From Saccoglossus kowalevskii (Eukaryota > Hemichordata > Enteropneusta > Harrimaniidae): a stretch of DNA of 50,350 bases. Each line of letters starts with the position of its first letter. Within the stretch, counting starts at the first letter, position 1. The position numbers and the translations under genes are program-made. Below are positions 36,411 to 47,850 of this stretch, in pieces. The stretch lies in the NCBI RefSeq assembly GCF_000003605.2, contig NW_003141462.1:1-50350 (forward strand), in the 5' to 3' direction. The notes beneath the pieces were generated by a model. The model was not told the origin of the DNA and did no database searches. It saw only the letters and a list, made by a program, of their open reading frames with translations.

Positions 36411-38400
36411 ATCAACCATACTATTTGGAGTGGGAATACCATTATAGAGGTCAGTCAAGTTCAGCCATAATATTTGGAGTTGGGATACCATTATAGAGGT
36501 CAGTCAAGTTCAGCCATACTATTTGGAGTGGGGATACCATTATAGAGGTCAGTCAAGTTCAACCATAATATTTGGAGTTGGGATACCATTATAGAGGTCA
36601 GTCAAGTTCAGCCATAATATTTGGAGTGGGGATACCATTATAGAGGTCAGTCAAATTCAGCCATACTATTTGGAGTGGGGATACCATTATAGAGGTCAGT
36701 CAAATTCAGCCATGCTATTTAGAGTGGGAATACCATTATAGAGGTCAGTCAAATTCAGCCATACTATTTAGAGTGGGGATACCATTATAGAGGTCAGTCA
36801 AATTCAGCCATACTATTTAGAGTGGGGATACCATTATAGAGGTCAGTCAAGTTCAGCCATAATATTTGGAGTGGGGATACCATTATAGAGGTCAGTCAAG
36901 TTCAGCCATACTATTTTGAGTGGGAATACCATTATAGAGGTCAGTCAAATTCAGCCATACTATTTAGAGTGGGAATACCATTATAGAGGTCAGTCAAGTT
37001 CAACCATACTATTTTGAGTGGGGATACCATTATAGAGGTCAGTCAAGTTCAACCATACTATTTTGAGTGGGGATACCATTATAGAGGTCAGTCAAGTTCA
37101 GCCATAATATTTGGAGTGGGGATACCATTATAGAGGTCAGTCAAGTTCAGCCATACTATTAAGAGTGGTAATACCATTATAGAGGTCAGTCAAATTCAGC
37201 CATACTATTTAGAGTGGGAATACCATTATAGAGGTCAGTCAAGTTCAACCATACTATTTTGAGTGGGGATACCATTATAGAGGTCAGTCAAGTTCAACCA
37301 TACTATTTTGAGTGGGGATACCATTATAGAGGTCAGTCAAGTTCAACCATACTATTTTGAGTGGGGATACCATTATAGAGGTCAGTCAAGTTCAACCATA
37401 CTATTTTGAGTGGGGATACCATTATAGAGGTCAGTCAAGTTCAACCATACTATTTTGGGTGGGGATACCATTATAGAGGTCAGTCAAGTTCAGCCATAAT
37501 ATTTGGAGTGGGGATACCATTATAGAGGTCAGTCAAGTTCAACCATACTATTTTGAGTGGGGATACCATTATAGAGGTCAGTCAAGTTCAGCCATAATAT
37601 TTAGAGTGGGAATACCATTATAGAGGTCAGTCAAATTCAACCATACTATTTTGAGTGGGGATACCATTATAGAGGTCAGTCAAGTTCAACCATAATATTT
37701 TGAGTGGGGATACCATTATAGAGGTCAGTCAAGTCCAGCCATAATATTTGGAGTGGGGATACCATTATAGAGGTCAGTCAAGTTCAACCATACTATTTTG
37801 AGTGGGGATACCATTATAGAGGTCAGTCAAGTTCAACCATAATATTTTGAGTGGGGATACCATTATAGAGGTCAGTCAAATTCAGCCATAATATTTAGAG
37901 TGGGAATACCATTATAGAGGTCAGTCAAATTCAACCATACTATTTTGAGTGGGGATACCATTATAGAGGTCAGTCAAGTTCAGCCATAATATTTGGAGTG
38001 GGGATACCATTATAGAGGTCAGTCAAGTTCAGCCATAATATTTGGAGTGGGGATACCATTATAGAGGTCAGTCAAGTTCAGCCATAATATTTAGAGTGGG
38101 AATACCATTATAGAGGTCAGTCAAATTCAGCCATAATATTTAGAGTGGGGATACCATTATAGAGGTCAGTTAAATTCAGCCATAATATTTGGAGTGGGAA
38201 TACCATTATAGAGGTCAGTCAAGTTCAGCCATAATATTTAGAGTGGGGATACCATTATAGAGGTCAGTCAAGTTCAGTCATAATATTTGGAGTGGGGATA
38301 CCATTATAGAGGTCAGTTAAATTCAGCCATGCTATTTAGAGTGGGAATACCATTATAGAGGTCAGTCAAGTTCAGCCATAATATTTAGAGTGGGAATACC
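36411..38400 (+). repeat. A1/T1-rich domain without A21 monomers
   Basis: Nearly every monomer here has position 1 changed to A (TTTAGAG) or T (TTTTGAG), often with C44 and AACC. It includes GCTATTTAGAG near 36,713 and 38,331, CTATTAAGAGTGGTAATACC near 37,158, a unique TTTTGGGTGGGG near 37,455, and GTTAAATTC monomers near 38,168 and 38,318. No A21 variant occurs between about 35.9 and 39.57 kb. A monomer near 36,411 lacks one T (CAAATCAACC). The composition resembles the left end of the window (1-1,000 and 3.4-4.2 kb). Confidence 0.88.
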
Positions 38401-38409
38401 ATTATAGAG

Positions 38410-38585
38410 GTCAGTCAATTCAGCCATGCTATTTAGAGTGGGAATACCATTATAGAGGTCAGTCAAGTTCAGCCATACTATTTGGAGTGGGGATACCATT
38501 ATAGAGGTCAGTCAAATTCAGGCCATACTATTTGGAGTGGGGATACCATATAGAGGTCAGTCAAGTTCAACCATAATATTGGAGT
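38410..38585 (+). repeat. Indel-rich degenerate monomers, patch 4
   Basis: Contains GTCAATTCAGCC (base lost), ATTCAGGCCATAC (G gained), GATACCATATAGAGG (T lost) and ATAATATTGGAG (T lost) within four monomers. It sits exactly where the A1/T1-rich domain gives way to ordinary monomers, so it may mark either an assembly join or a real domain boundary. Confidence 0.82.
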
Positions 38586-38833
38586 GGGGATACCATTATA
38601 GAGGTCAGTCAAATTCAGCCATAATATTTGGAGTGGGGATACCATTATAGAGGTCAGTCAAGTTCAACCATAATATTTGGAGTGGGGATACCATTATAGA
38701 GGTCAGTCAAGTTCAGTCATAATATTTGGAGTGGGGATACCATTATAGAGGTCAGTCAAGTTCAGCCATACTATTTGGAGTGGGGATACCATTATAGAGG
38801 TCAGTCAAGTTCAACCATACTATTTGGAGTGGG

Positions 38834-39604
38834 GATACCATTATAGAGGTCAGTCAAGTTCAGCCATAATATTTGGAGTGGGGATACCATTATAGAGGTC
38901 AGTCAAGTTCAACCATACTATTTGGAGTGGGGATACCATTATAGAGGTCAGTCAAGTTCAACCATACTATTTGGAGTGGGAATACCATTATAGAGGTCAG
39001 TCAAGTTCAGCCATAATATTTGGAGTGGGGATACCATTATAGAGGTCAGTCAAGTTCAACCATAATATTTGGAGTGGGGATACCATTATAGAGGTCAGTC
39101 AAGTTCAACCATAATATTTGGAGTGGGAATACCATTATAGAGGTCAGTCAAGTTCAACCATAATATTTAGAGTGGGGATACCATTATAGAGGTTAGTCAA
39201 GTTCAGTCATAATATTTGGAGTGGGGATACCATTATAGAGGTCAGTCAAGTTCAGCCATAATATTTGGAGTGGGGATACCATTATAGAGGTCAGTCAAGT
39301 TCAGCCATACTATTTGGAGTGGGGATACCATTATAGAGGTCAGTCAAGTTCAGCCATAATATTTGGAGTGGGGATACCATTATAGAGGTCAGTCAAGTTC
39401 AGTCATAATATTTGGAGTGGGGATACCATTATAGAGGTCAGTCAAGTTCAGTCATAATATTTGGAGTGGGGATACCATTATAGAGGTCAGTCAAGTTCAA
39501 CCATAATATTTGGAGTGGGGTTACCATTATAGAGGTCAGTCAAGTTCAGCCATAATATTTGGAGTGGGGATACCATTATAAAGGTCAGTCAAGTTCAGCC
39601 ATAA
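38834..39604 (+). repeat. Segmental duplication D5, copy B
   Basis: Partner of 27,330-28,100. Markers are GTGGGAATACC at 38,976, TTTAGAG at 39,168, GAGGTTAGTCAAG at 39,191, GGGGTTACC near 39,518 and A21 at 39,579, all 11,504 bp downstream of the left copy. Confidence 0.88.
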
Positions 39605-39889
39605 TATTTGGAGTGGGGATACCATTATAGAGGTCAGTCAAGTTCAGCCATAATATTTGGAGTGGGGATACCATTATAGAGGTCAGTCAAGTTCAGCCAT
39701 AATATTTGGAGTGGGGATACCATTATAGAGGTCAGTCAAGTTCAGCCATACTATTTGGAGTGGGGATACCATTATAGAGGTCAGTCAAGTTCAGCCATAA
39801 TATTTGGAGTGGGGATACCATTATAGAGGTCAGTCAAGTTCAGCCATAATATTTGGAGTGGGGATACCATTATAGAGGTCAGTCAAGTT

Positions 39890-40615
39890 CAGCCATACTA
39901 TTTGGAGTGGGAATACCATTATAAAGGTCAGTCAAGTTCAGCCATACTATTTGGAGTGGGAATACCATTATAGAGGTCAGTCAAATTCAGCCATAATATT
40001 TGGAGTGGGAATACCATTATAGAGGTCAGTCAAGTTCAGCCATACTATTTGGAGTGGGGATACCATTATAAAGGTCAGTCAAATTCAGCCATACTATTTG
40101 GAGTGGGGATACCATTATAAAGGTCAGTCAAATTCAGCCATACTATTTGGAGTGGGAATACCATTATAGAGGTCAGTCAAATTCAGCTATAATATTTGAA
40201 GTGGGGATACCATTATAGAGGTCAGTCAAGTTCAGCCATACTATTTGGAGTGGGGATACCATTATAAAGGTCAGTCAAATTCAGCCATACTATTTGGAGT
40301 GGGGATACCACTATAAAGGTCAGTCAAATTCAGCCATACTATTTGGAGTGGGAATACCATTATAGAGGTCAGTCAAATTCAGCCATAATATTTGAAGTGG
40401 GGATACCATTATAGAGGTCAGTCAAGTTCAGCCATAATATTTGGAGTGGGGATACCATTATAGAGGTCAGTCAAATTCAACCATAATATTTGGAGTGGGG
40501 ATACCATTATAGAGGTCAGTCAAGTTCAGCCATAATATTTGGAGTGGGGATACCATTATAGAGGTCAGTCAAATTCAACCATAATATTTGGAGTGGGATA
40601 CTATTATAGAGGTCA
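39890..40615 (+). repeat. A9/A21 and CCACTA block, last copy
   Basis: GTGGGAATACC and A21 monomers lead to CCACTATAAAGG at 40,308 and then the TTTGAAG series, matching 19.7-20.3 kb. An AGCTATAAT variant (position 40 C to T) near 40,188 also occurs near 20,014, linking these two copies most closely. The block ends with a 48-bp monomer reading GTGGGATACTATTATAG near 40,593, which is matched at the window's right end. Confidence 0.84.
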
Positions 40616-41189
40616 GTCAAATTCAACCATAATATTTGGAGTGGGGATACCATTATAGAGGTCAGTCAAGTTCAGTCATAATATTTGGAGTGGGGATACC
40701 ATTATAGAGGTCAGTCAAATTCAGTCATACTATTTGGAGTGGGGATACCATTATAGAGGTCAGTCAAATTCAACCATAATATTTGGAGTGGGATACCATT
40801 ATAGAGGTCAGTCAAGTTCAACCATAATATTTGGAGTGGGGATACCATTATAGAGGTCAGTCAAGTTCAGTCATAATATTTGGAGTGGGGATACCATTAT
40901 AGAGGTCAGTCAAGTTCAACCATAATATTTGGAGTGGGGATACCATTATAGAGGTCAGTCAAATTCAACCATAATATTTGGAGTGGGGATACCATTATAG
41001 AGGTCAGTCAAGTTCAGCCATAATATTTGGAGTGGGGATACCATTATAGAGGTCAGTCAAGTTCAGCCATAATATTTGGAGTGGGGATACCATTATAGAG
41101 GTCAGTCAAATTCAACCATAATATTTGGAGTGGGGATACCATTATAGAGGTCAGTCAAATTCAGCCATAATATTTGGAGTGGGGATACC

Positions 41190-41330
41190 ATTATAGAGTC
41201 AGTCATATTCAACCATAATATTTGGAGTGGGGATACCATTATAGAGGTCAGTCAAATTCAACCCATAATATTTTGGAGTGGGGGGTACCATTATAGAGGT
41301 CAGTCAAGTTCAGTCATAATATTTTGGAGT
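41190..41330 (+). repeat. Indel-rich degenerate monomers, patch 5
   Basis: GAGTCAGTCATATTCAACC near 41,197 (also seen near 1,232), ACCCATAATATTTTGGAG with gained C and T, GTGGGGGGTACC with gained G, and a second ATATTTTGGAG. Both this patch and the one near 1.25 kb have a GGGGGTACC monomer shortly after, so they appear to be two copies of one locus with different amounts of additional slippage. Confidence 0.83.
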
Positions 41331-41349
41331 GGGGATACCATTATAGAGG

Positions 41350-42490
41350 TCAGTCAAATTCAACCATAATATTTGGAGTGGGGATACCATTATAGAGGTC
41401 AGTCAAGTTCAGCCATAATATTTGGAGTGGGGATACCATTATAGAGATCAGTCAAATTCAACCATAATATTTGGAGTGGGATACCATTATAGAGGTCAGT
41501 CAAGTTCAGTCATAATATTTGGAGTGGGGATACCATTATAGAGGTCAGTCAAATTCAACCATAATATTTGGAGTGGGGATACCATTATAGAGGTCAGTCA
41601 AATTCAACCATAATATTTGGAGTGGGGATACCATTATAGAGGTCAGTCAAGTTCAACCATACTATTTTGAGTGGGGATACCATTATAGAGGTCAGTCAAG
41701 TTCAGCCATAATATTTGGAGTGGGGATACCATTATAGAGGTCAGTCAAATTCAACCATAATATTTGGAGTGGGATACCATTATAGAGGTCAGTCAAGTTC
41801 AGTCATAATATTTGGAGTGGGATACCATTATAGAGGTCAGTCAAATTCAGCCATAATATTTGGAGTGGGGATACCATTATAGAGGTCAGTCAAATTCAGC
41901 CATAATATTTGGAGTGGGGATACCATTATAGAGGTCAGTCAAGTTCAGCCATAATATTTGGAGTGGGGATACCATTATAGAGGTCAGTCAAATTCAACCA
42001 TAATATTTGGAGTGGGGATACCATTATAGAGGTCAGTCAAGTTCAGCCATAATATTTGGAGTGGGGATACCATTATAGAGGTCAGTCAAATTCAACCATA
42101 ATATTTGGAGTGGGATACCATTATAGAGGTCAGTCAAGTTCAGTCATAATATTTGGAGTGGGATACCATTATAGAGGTCAGTCAAGTTCAGCCATAATAT
42201 TTGGAGTGGGGATACCATTATCGAGGTCAGTCAAAAACACCCATAATATTTGGAGTGGGGATACCATTATAGAGGTCAGTCAAGTTCAGCCATAATATTT
42301 GGAGTGGGGATACCATTATAGAGGTCAGTCAAATTCAACCATAATATTTGGAGTGGGGATACCATTATAGAGGTCAGTCAAATTCAGCCATAATATTTGG
42401 AGTGGGATACCATTATAGAGGTCAGTCAAGTTCAGTCATAATATTTGGAGTGGGATACCATTATAGAGGTCAGTCAAATTCAACCATAAT
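41350..42490 (+). repeat. 48-bp-monomer block R, copy 3
   Basis: Matches 12,360-13,000 in order, with TATAGAGATCAG at 41,444 and several GTGGGATACC 48-bp monomers. It also continues the series that leads to the T1 block at 42,500. The monomer at about 42,219-42,250 is unusual: TTATCGAGG with a CpG, then TCAAAAACACCCATAAT, four substitutions at positions 33, 34, 35 and 38 that abolish the second half-site. It is still 49 bp, so this is substitution rather than slippage. Confidence 0.85.
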
Positions 42491-42499
42491 ATTTGGAGT

Positions 42500-42960
42500 G
42501 GGGATACCATTATAGAGGTCAGTCAAGTTCAACCATACTATTTTGAGTGGGGATACCATTATAGAGGTCAGTCAAGTTCAGCCATAATATTTGGAGTGGG
42601 GATACCATTATAGAGGTCAGTCAAGTTCAACCATACTATTTTGAGTGGGGATACCATTATAGAGGTCAGTCAAGTTCAACCATAATATTTAGAGTGGGGA
42701 TACCATTATAGAGGTCAGTCAAGTTCAACCATACTATTTTGAGTGGGGATACCATTATAGAGGTCAGTCAAGTTCAACCATACTATTTTGAGTGGGGATA
42801 CCATTATAGAGGTCAGTCAAGTTCAGCCATAATATTTGGAGTGGGGATACCATTATAGAGGTCAGTCAAGTTCAGCCATAATATTTGGAGTGGGGATACC
42901 ATTATAGAGGTCAGTCAAGTTCAGCCATAATATTTGGAGTGGGGATACCATTATAGAGGT
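42500..42960 (+). repeat. T1-rich block, copy 2
   Basis: AACC plus TTTTGAG monomers with a TTTAGAG at 42,691, in the same order as 13,320-13,690 and 45,940-46,300. The distance to the third copy's TTTAGAG (46,119) is 3,428 bp, 70 monomers less two bases. It lacks the GTGCGG monomer that follows in the other two copies, so either it split off before that mutation or it lost the monomer. Confidence 0.85.
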
Positions 42961-44439
42961 CAGTCAAGTTCAGCCATAATATTTGGAGTGGGGATACCAT
43001 TATAGAGGTCAGTCAAGTTCAGTCATAATATTTGGAGTGGGGATACCATTATAGAGGTCAGTCAAGTTCAACCATAATATTTGGAGTGGGGATACCATTA
43101 TAGAGGTCAGTCAAGTTCAGTCATAATATTTGGAGTGGGGATACCATTATAGAGGTCAGTCAAGTTCAACCATAATATTTGGAGTGGGGATACCATTATA
43201 GAGGTCAGTCAAGTTCAACCATAATATTTGGAGTGGGGATACCATTATAGAGGTCAGTCAAATTCAGCCATAATATTTGGAGTGGGGATACCATTATAGA
43301 GGTCAGTCAAGTTCAGCCATACTATTTGGAGTGGGGATACCATTATAGAGGTCAGTCAAGTTCAGCCATAATATTTGGAGTGGGGATACTATTATAAAGG
43401 TCAGTCAAGTTCAGCCATAATATTTGGAGTGGGGATACCATTATAGAGGTCAGTCAAGTTCAGCCATAATATTTGGAGTGGGATACCATTATAGAGGTCA
43501 GTCAAGTTCAGCCATAATATTTGGAGTGGGGATACCATTATAGAGGTCAGTCAAGTTCAGCCATAATATTTGGAGTGGGGATACCATTATAGAGGTCAGT
43601 CAAATTCAGCCATACTATTTGGAGTGGGGATACCATTATAGAGGTCAGTCAAATTCAGCCATACTATTTGGAGTGGGGATACCATTATAGAGGTCAGTCA
43701 AGTTCAGCCATAATATTTGGAGTGGGGATACCATTATAGAGGTCAGTCAAGTTCAGTCATAATATTTGGAGTGGGGATACCATTATAGAGGTCAGTCAAG
43801 TTCAGCCATAATATTTGGAGTGGGGATACCATTATAGAGGTCAGTCAAGTTCAGCCATAATATTTGGAGTGGGGATACCATTATAGAGGTCAGTCAAGTT
43901 CAGCCATAATATTTGGAGTGGGGATACCATTATAGAGGTCAGTCAAGTTCAGCCATAATATTTGGAGTGGGGATACCATTATAGAGGTCAGTCAAATTCA
44001 ACCATAATATTTGGAGTGGGGATACCATTATAGAGGTCAGTCAAGTTCAACCATAATATTTGGAGTGGGGATACCATTATAGAGGTCAGTTAAGTTCAGC
44101 CATAATATTTGGAGTGGGGATACCATTATAGAGGTCAGTCAAGTTCAACCATAATATTTGGAGTGGGGATACCATTATAGAGGTCAGTCAAGTTCAGCCA
44201 TAATATTTGGAGTGGGGATACCATTATAGAGGTCAGTCAAGTTCAGCCATAATATTTGGAGTGGGGATACCATTATAGAGGTCAGTCAAGTTCAGCCATA
44301 ATATTTGGAGTGGGGATACCATTATAGAGGTCAGTCAAGTTCAGCCATAATATTTGGAGTGGGGATACCATTATAGAGGTCAGTCAAGTTCAGCCATAAT
44401 ATTTGGAGTGGGGATACCATTATAGAGGTCAGTCAAGTT

Positions 44440-45240
44440 CAGTCATAATATTTGGAGTGGGGATACCATTATAGAGGTCAGTCAAGTTCAGCCATAATAT
44501 TTAGAGTGGGGATACCATTATAGAGGTCAGTCAAGTTCAGTCATAATATTTGTAGTGGGGATACCATTATAAAGGTCAGTCAAGTTCAGCCATAATATTT
44601 GGAGTGGGGATACCATTATAGAGGTCAGTCAAGTTCAACCATAATATTTGGAGTGGGGATACCATTATAGAGGTCAGTCAAGTTCAACCATACTATTTTG
44701 AGTGGGAATACCATTATAGAGGTCAGTCAAGTTCAGCCATAATATTTGGAGTGGGGATACCATTATAAAGGTCAGTCAAGTTCAACCATAATATTTGGAG
44801 TGGGGATACCATTATAGAGGTCAGTCAAGTTCAGCCATAATATTTGGAGTGGGGATACCATTATAGAGGTCAGTCAAGTTCAGTCATAATATTTGGAGTG
44901 GGGATACCATTATAAAGGTCAGTCAAGTTCAGCCATACTATTTGGAGTGGGGATACCATTATAGAGGTCAGTCAAGTTCAGCCATAATATTTGGAGTGGG
45001 GATACCATTATAGAGGTCAGTCAAGTTCAGCCATACTATTTGGAGTGGGGATACCATTATAGAGGTCAGTCAAGTTCAGCCATACTATTTTGAGTGGGGA
45101 TACCATTATAGAGGTCAGTCAAGTTCAACCATACTATTTTGAGTGGGGATACCATTATAGAGGTCAGTCAAGTTCAACCATAATATTTGGAGTGGGGATA
45201 CCATTATAGAGGTCAGTCAAGTTCAGCCATACTATTTGGA
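44440..45240 (+). repeat. Block with TTTGTAG marker, copy 3
   Basis: Order of AGTC, TTTAGAG, TTTGTAG (44,552), A21, AACC and T1 plus GTGGGAATACC monomers follows 14,520-15,350. The two diverge near 45,220, where this copy passes into GTGGGAATACC and A21 monomers instead of further AACC copies. Confidence 0.82.
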
Positions 45241-45841
45241 GTGGGAATACCATTATAAAGGTCAGTCAAGTTCAGCCATACTATTTGGAGTGGGAATACC
45301 ATTATAGAGGTCAGTCAAATTCAGCCATAATATTTGGAGTGGGGATACCATTATAGAGGTCAGTCAAGTTCAACCATAATATTTGGAGTGGGGATACCAT
45401 TATAGAGGTCAGTCAAGTTCAACCATAATATTTGGAGTGGGGATACCATTATAGAGGTCAGTCAAATTCAGCCATAATATTTGGAGTGGGGATACCATTA
45501 TAGAGGTCAGTCAAGTTCAGCCATACTATTTGGAGTGGGGATACCATTATAGAGGTCAGTCAAGTTCAGCCATAATATTTGGAGTGGGGATACCATTATA
45601 GAGGTCAGTCAAGTTCAGCCATACTATTTGGAGTGGGAATACCATTATAGAGGTCAGTCAAGTTCAGCCATAATATTTGGAGTGGGGATACCATTATAGA
45701 GGTCAGTCAAGTTCAGCCATAATATTTGGAGTGGGGATACCATTATAGAGGTCAGTCAAGTTCAACCATAATATTTGGAGTGGGGATACCATTATAGAGG
45801 TCAGTCAAGTTCAGCCATAATATTTGGAGTGGGGATACCAT

Positions 45842-46822
45842 TATAGAGGTCAGTCAAGTTCAGTCATAATATTTGGAGTGGGATACCATTATAGAGGTCA
45901 GTCAAATTCAACCATAATATTTGGAGTGGGGATACCATTATAGAGGTCAGTCAAGTTCAACCATACTATTTTGAGTGGGGATACCATTATAGAGGTCAGT
46001 CAAGTTCAGCCATAATATTTGGAGTGGGGATACCATTATAGAGGTCAGTCAAGTTCAACCATACTATTTTGAGTGGGGATACCATTATAGAGGTCAGTCA
46101 AGTTCAACCATAATATTTAGAGTGGGGATACCATTATAGAGGTCAGTCAAGTTCAACCATACTATTTTGAGTGGGGATACCATTATAGAGGTCAGTCAAG
46201 TTCAACCATACTATTTTGAGTGGGGATACCATTATAGAGGTCAGTCAAGTTCAGCCATAATATTTGGAGTGGGGATACCATTATAGAGGTCAGTCAAGTT
46301 CAGCCATAATATTTGGAGTGCGGATACCATTATAGAGGTCAGTCAAGTTCAGCCATAATATTTGGAGTGGGGATACCATTATAGAGGTCAGTCAAGTTCA
46401 GCCATAATATTTGGAGTGGGGATACCATTATAGAGGTCAGTCAAGTTCAGCCATAATATTTTGAGTGGGGATACCATTATAGAGGTCAGTCAAGTTCAGC
46501 CATAATATTTGGAGTGGGGATACCATTATAGAGGTCAGTCAAGTTCAGCCATAATATTTGGAGTGGGGATACCATTTATAGAGGTCAGTCAAGTTCAGCC
46601 ATAATATTTGGAGTGGGGATACCATTATAGAGGTCAGTCAAGTTCAGCCATAATATTTGGAGTGGGGATACCATTATAGAGGTCAGTCAAGTTCAGCCAT
46701 AATATTTGGAGTGGGGATACCATTATAAAGGTCAGTCAAGTTCAGCCATAATATTTGGAGTGGGGATACCATTATAGAGGTCAGTCAAGTTCAGCCATAA
46801 TATTTGGAGTGGGGATACCATT
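45842..46822 (+). repeat. Segmental duplication D2, copy B (20 monomers)
   Basis: Partner of 13,235-14,215 at a fixed 32,607-bp offset, with TTTAGAG at 46,119, GTGCGG at 46,318 and the 50-bp ACCATTTATAG monomer at 46,571. I saw no mismatch across the roughly 980 bp. It runs almost directly into D1 copy B. Confidence 0.92.
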
Positions 46823-46872
46823 ATAGAGGTCAGTCAAGTTCAGCCATAATATTTGGAGTGGGGATACCATTA

Positions 46873-47850
46873 TAGAGGTCAGTCAAATTCAACCATAATA
46901 TTTGGAGTGGGATACCATTATAGAGGTCAGTCAAGTTCAGTCATAATATTTGGAGTGGGATACCATTATAGAGGTCAGTCAAGTTCAACCATACTATTTT
47001 GAGTGGGGATACCATTATAGAGGTCAGTCAAATTCAGCCATAATATTTGGAGTGGGGATACCATTATAGAGGTCAGTCAAGTTCAACCATACTATTTTGA
47101 GTGGGGATAGCATTATAGAGGTCAGTCAAGTTCAACCATAATATTTGGAGTGGGGTTACCATTATAGAGGTCAGACAAATTCAGCCATACTATTTGGAGT
47201 GGGGATACCATTATAGAGGTCAGTCAAGTTCAACCATACTATTTTGAGTGGGGATACCATTATAGAGGTCAGTCAAGTTCAGCCATAATATTTGGAGTGG
47301 GGATACCATTATAGAGGTCAGTCAAGTTCAGCCATAATATTTGGAGTGTGGATACCATTATAAAGGTCAGTCAAATTCAACCATAATATTTGGAGTGGGG
47401 ATACCATTATAGAGGTCAGTCAAGTTCAGCCATAATATTTGGAGTGGGGATACCATTATAGAGGTCAGTCAAGTTCAGCCATAATATTTGGAGTGGGGAT
47501 ACCATTATAGAGGTCAGTCAAATTCAGCCATAATATTTGGAGTGGGGATACCATTATAGAGGTCAGTCAAGTTCAGCCATACTATTTGGAGTGGGGATAC
47601 CATTATAAAGGTCAGTCAAATTCAGCCATAATATTTGGAGTGGGGATACCATTATAGAGGTCAGTCAAGTTCAGCCATAATATTTGGAGTGGGGATACCA
47701 TTATAGAGGTCAGTCAAATTCAGCCATAATATTTGGAGTGGGGATACCATTATAGAGGTCAGTCAAATTCAACCATACTATTTTGAGTGGAGATACCATT
47801 ATAGAGGTCAGTCAAGTTCAGCCATAATATTTGGAGTGAGGATACCATTA
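46873..47850 (+). repeat. Segmental duplication D1, copy B
   Basis: Partner of 2,265-3,290, including GGGGTTACC followed by GTCAGACAAATTC at 47,169. Private changes here are GATAGCATT near 47,107 and GGAGTGTGGATACC near 47,345. It has one monomer fewer than copy A between about 47,270 and 47,360. Confidence 0.9.

Noticed and set aside
42056-42295. Plus-strand 79-codon open frame with a repeated GYHYRGQS motif
   Set aside because: It begins with TTG, lies across 48-bp monomers in block R, shifts frame when 49-bp monomers return, and ends at the ordinary TAA of the repeat. It is satellite sequence, not a gene.
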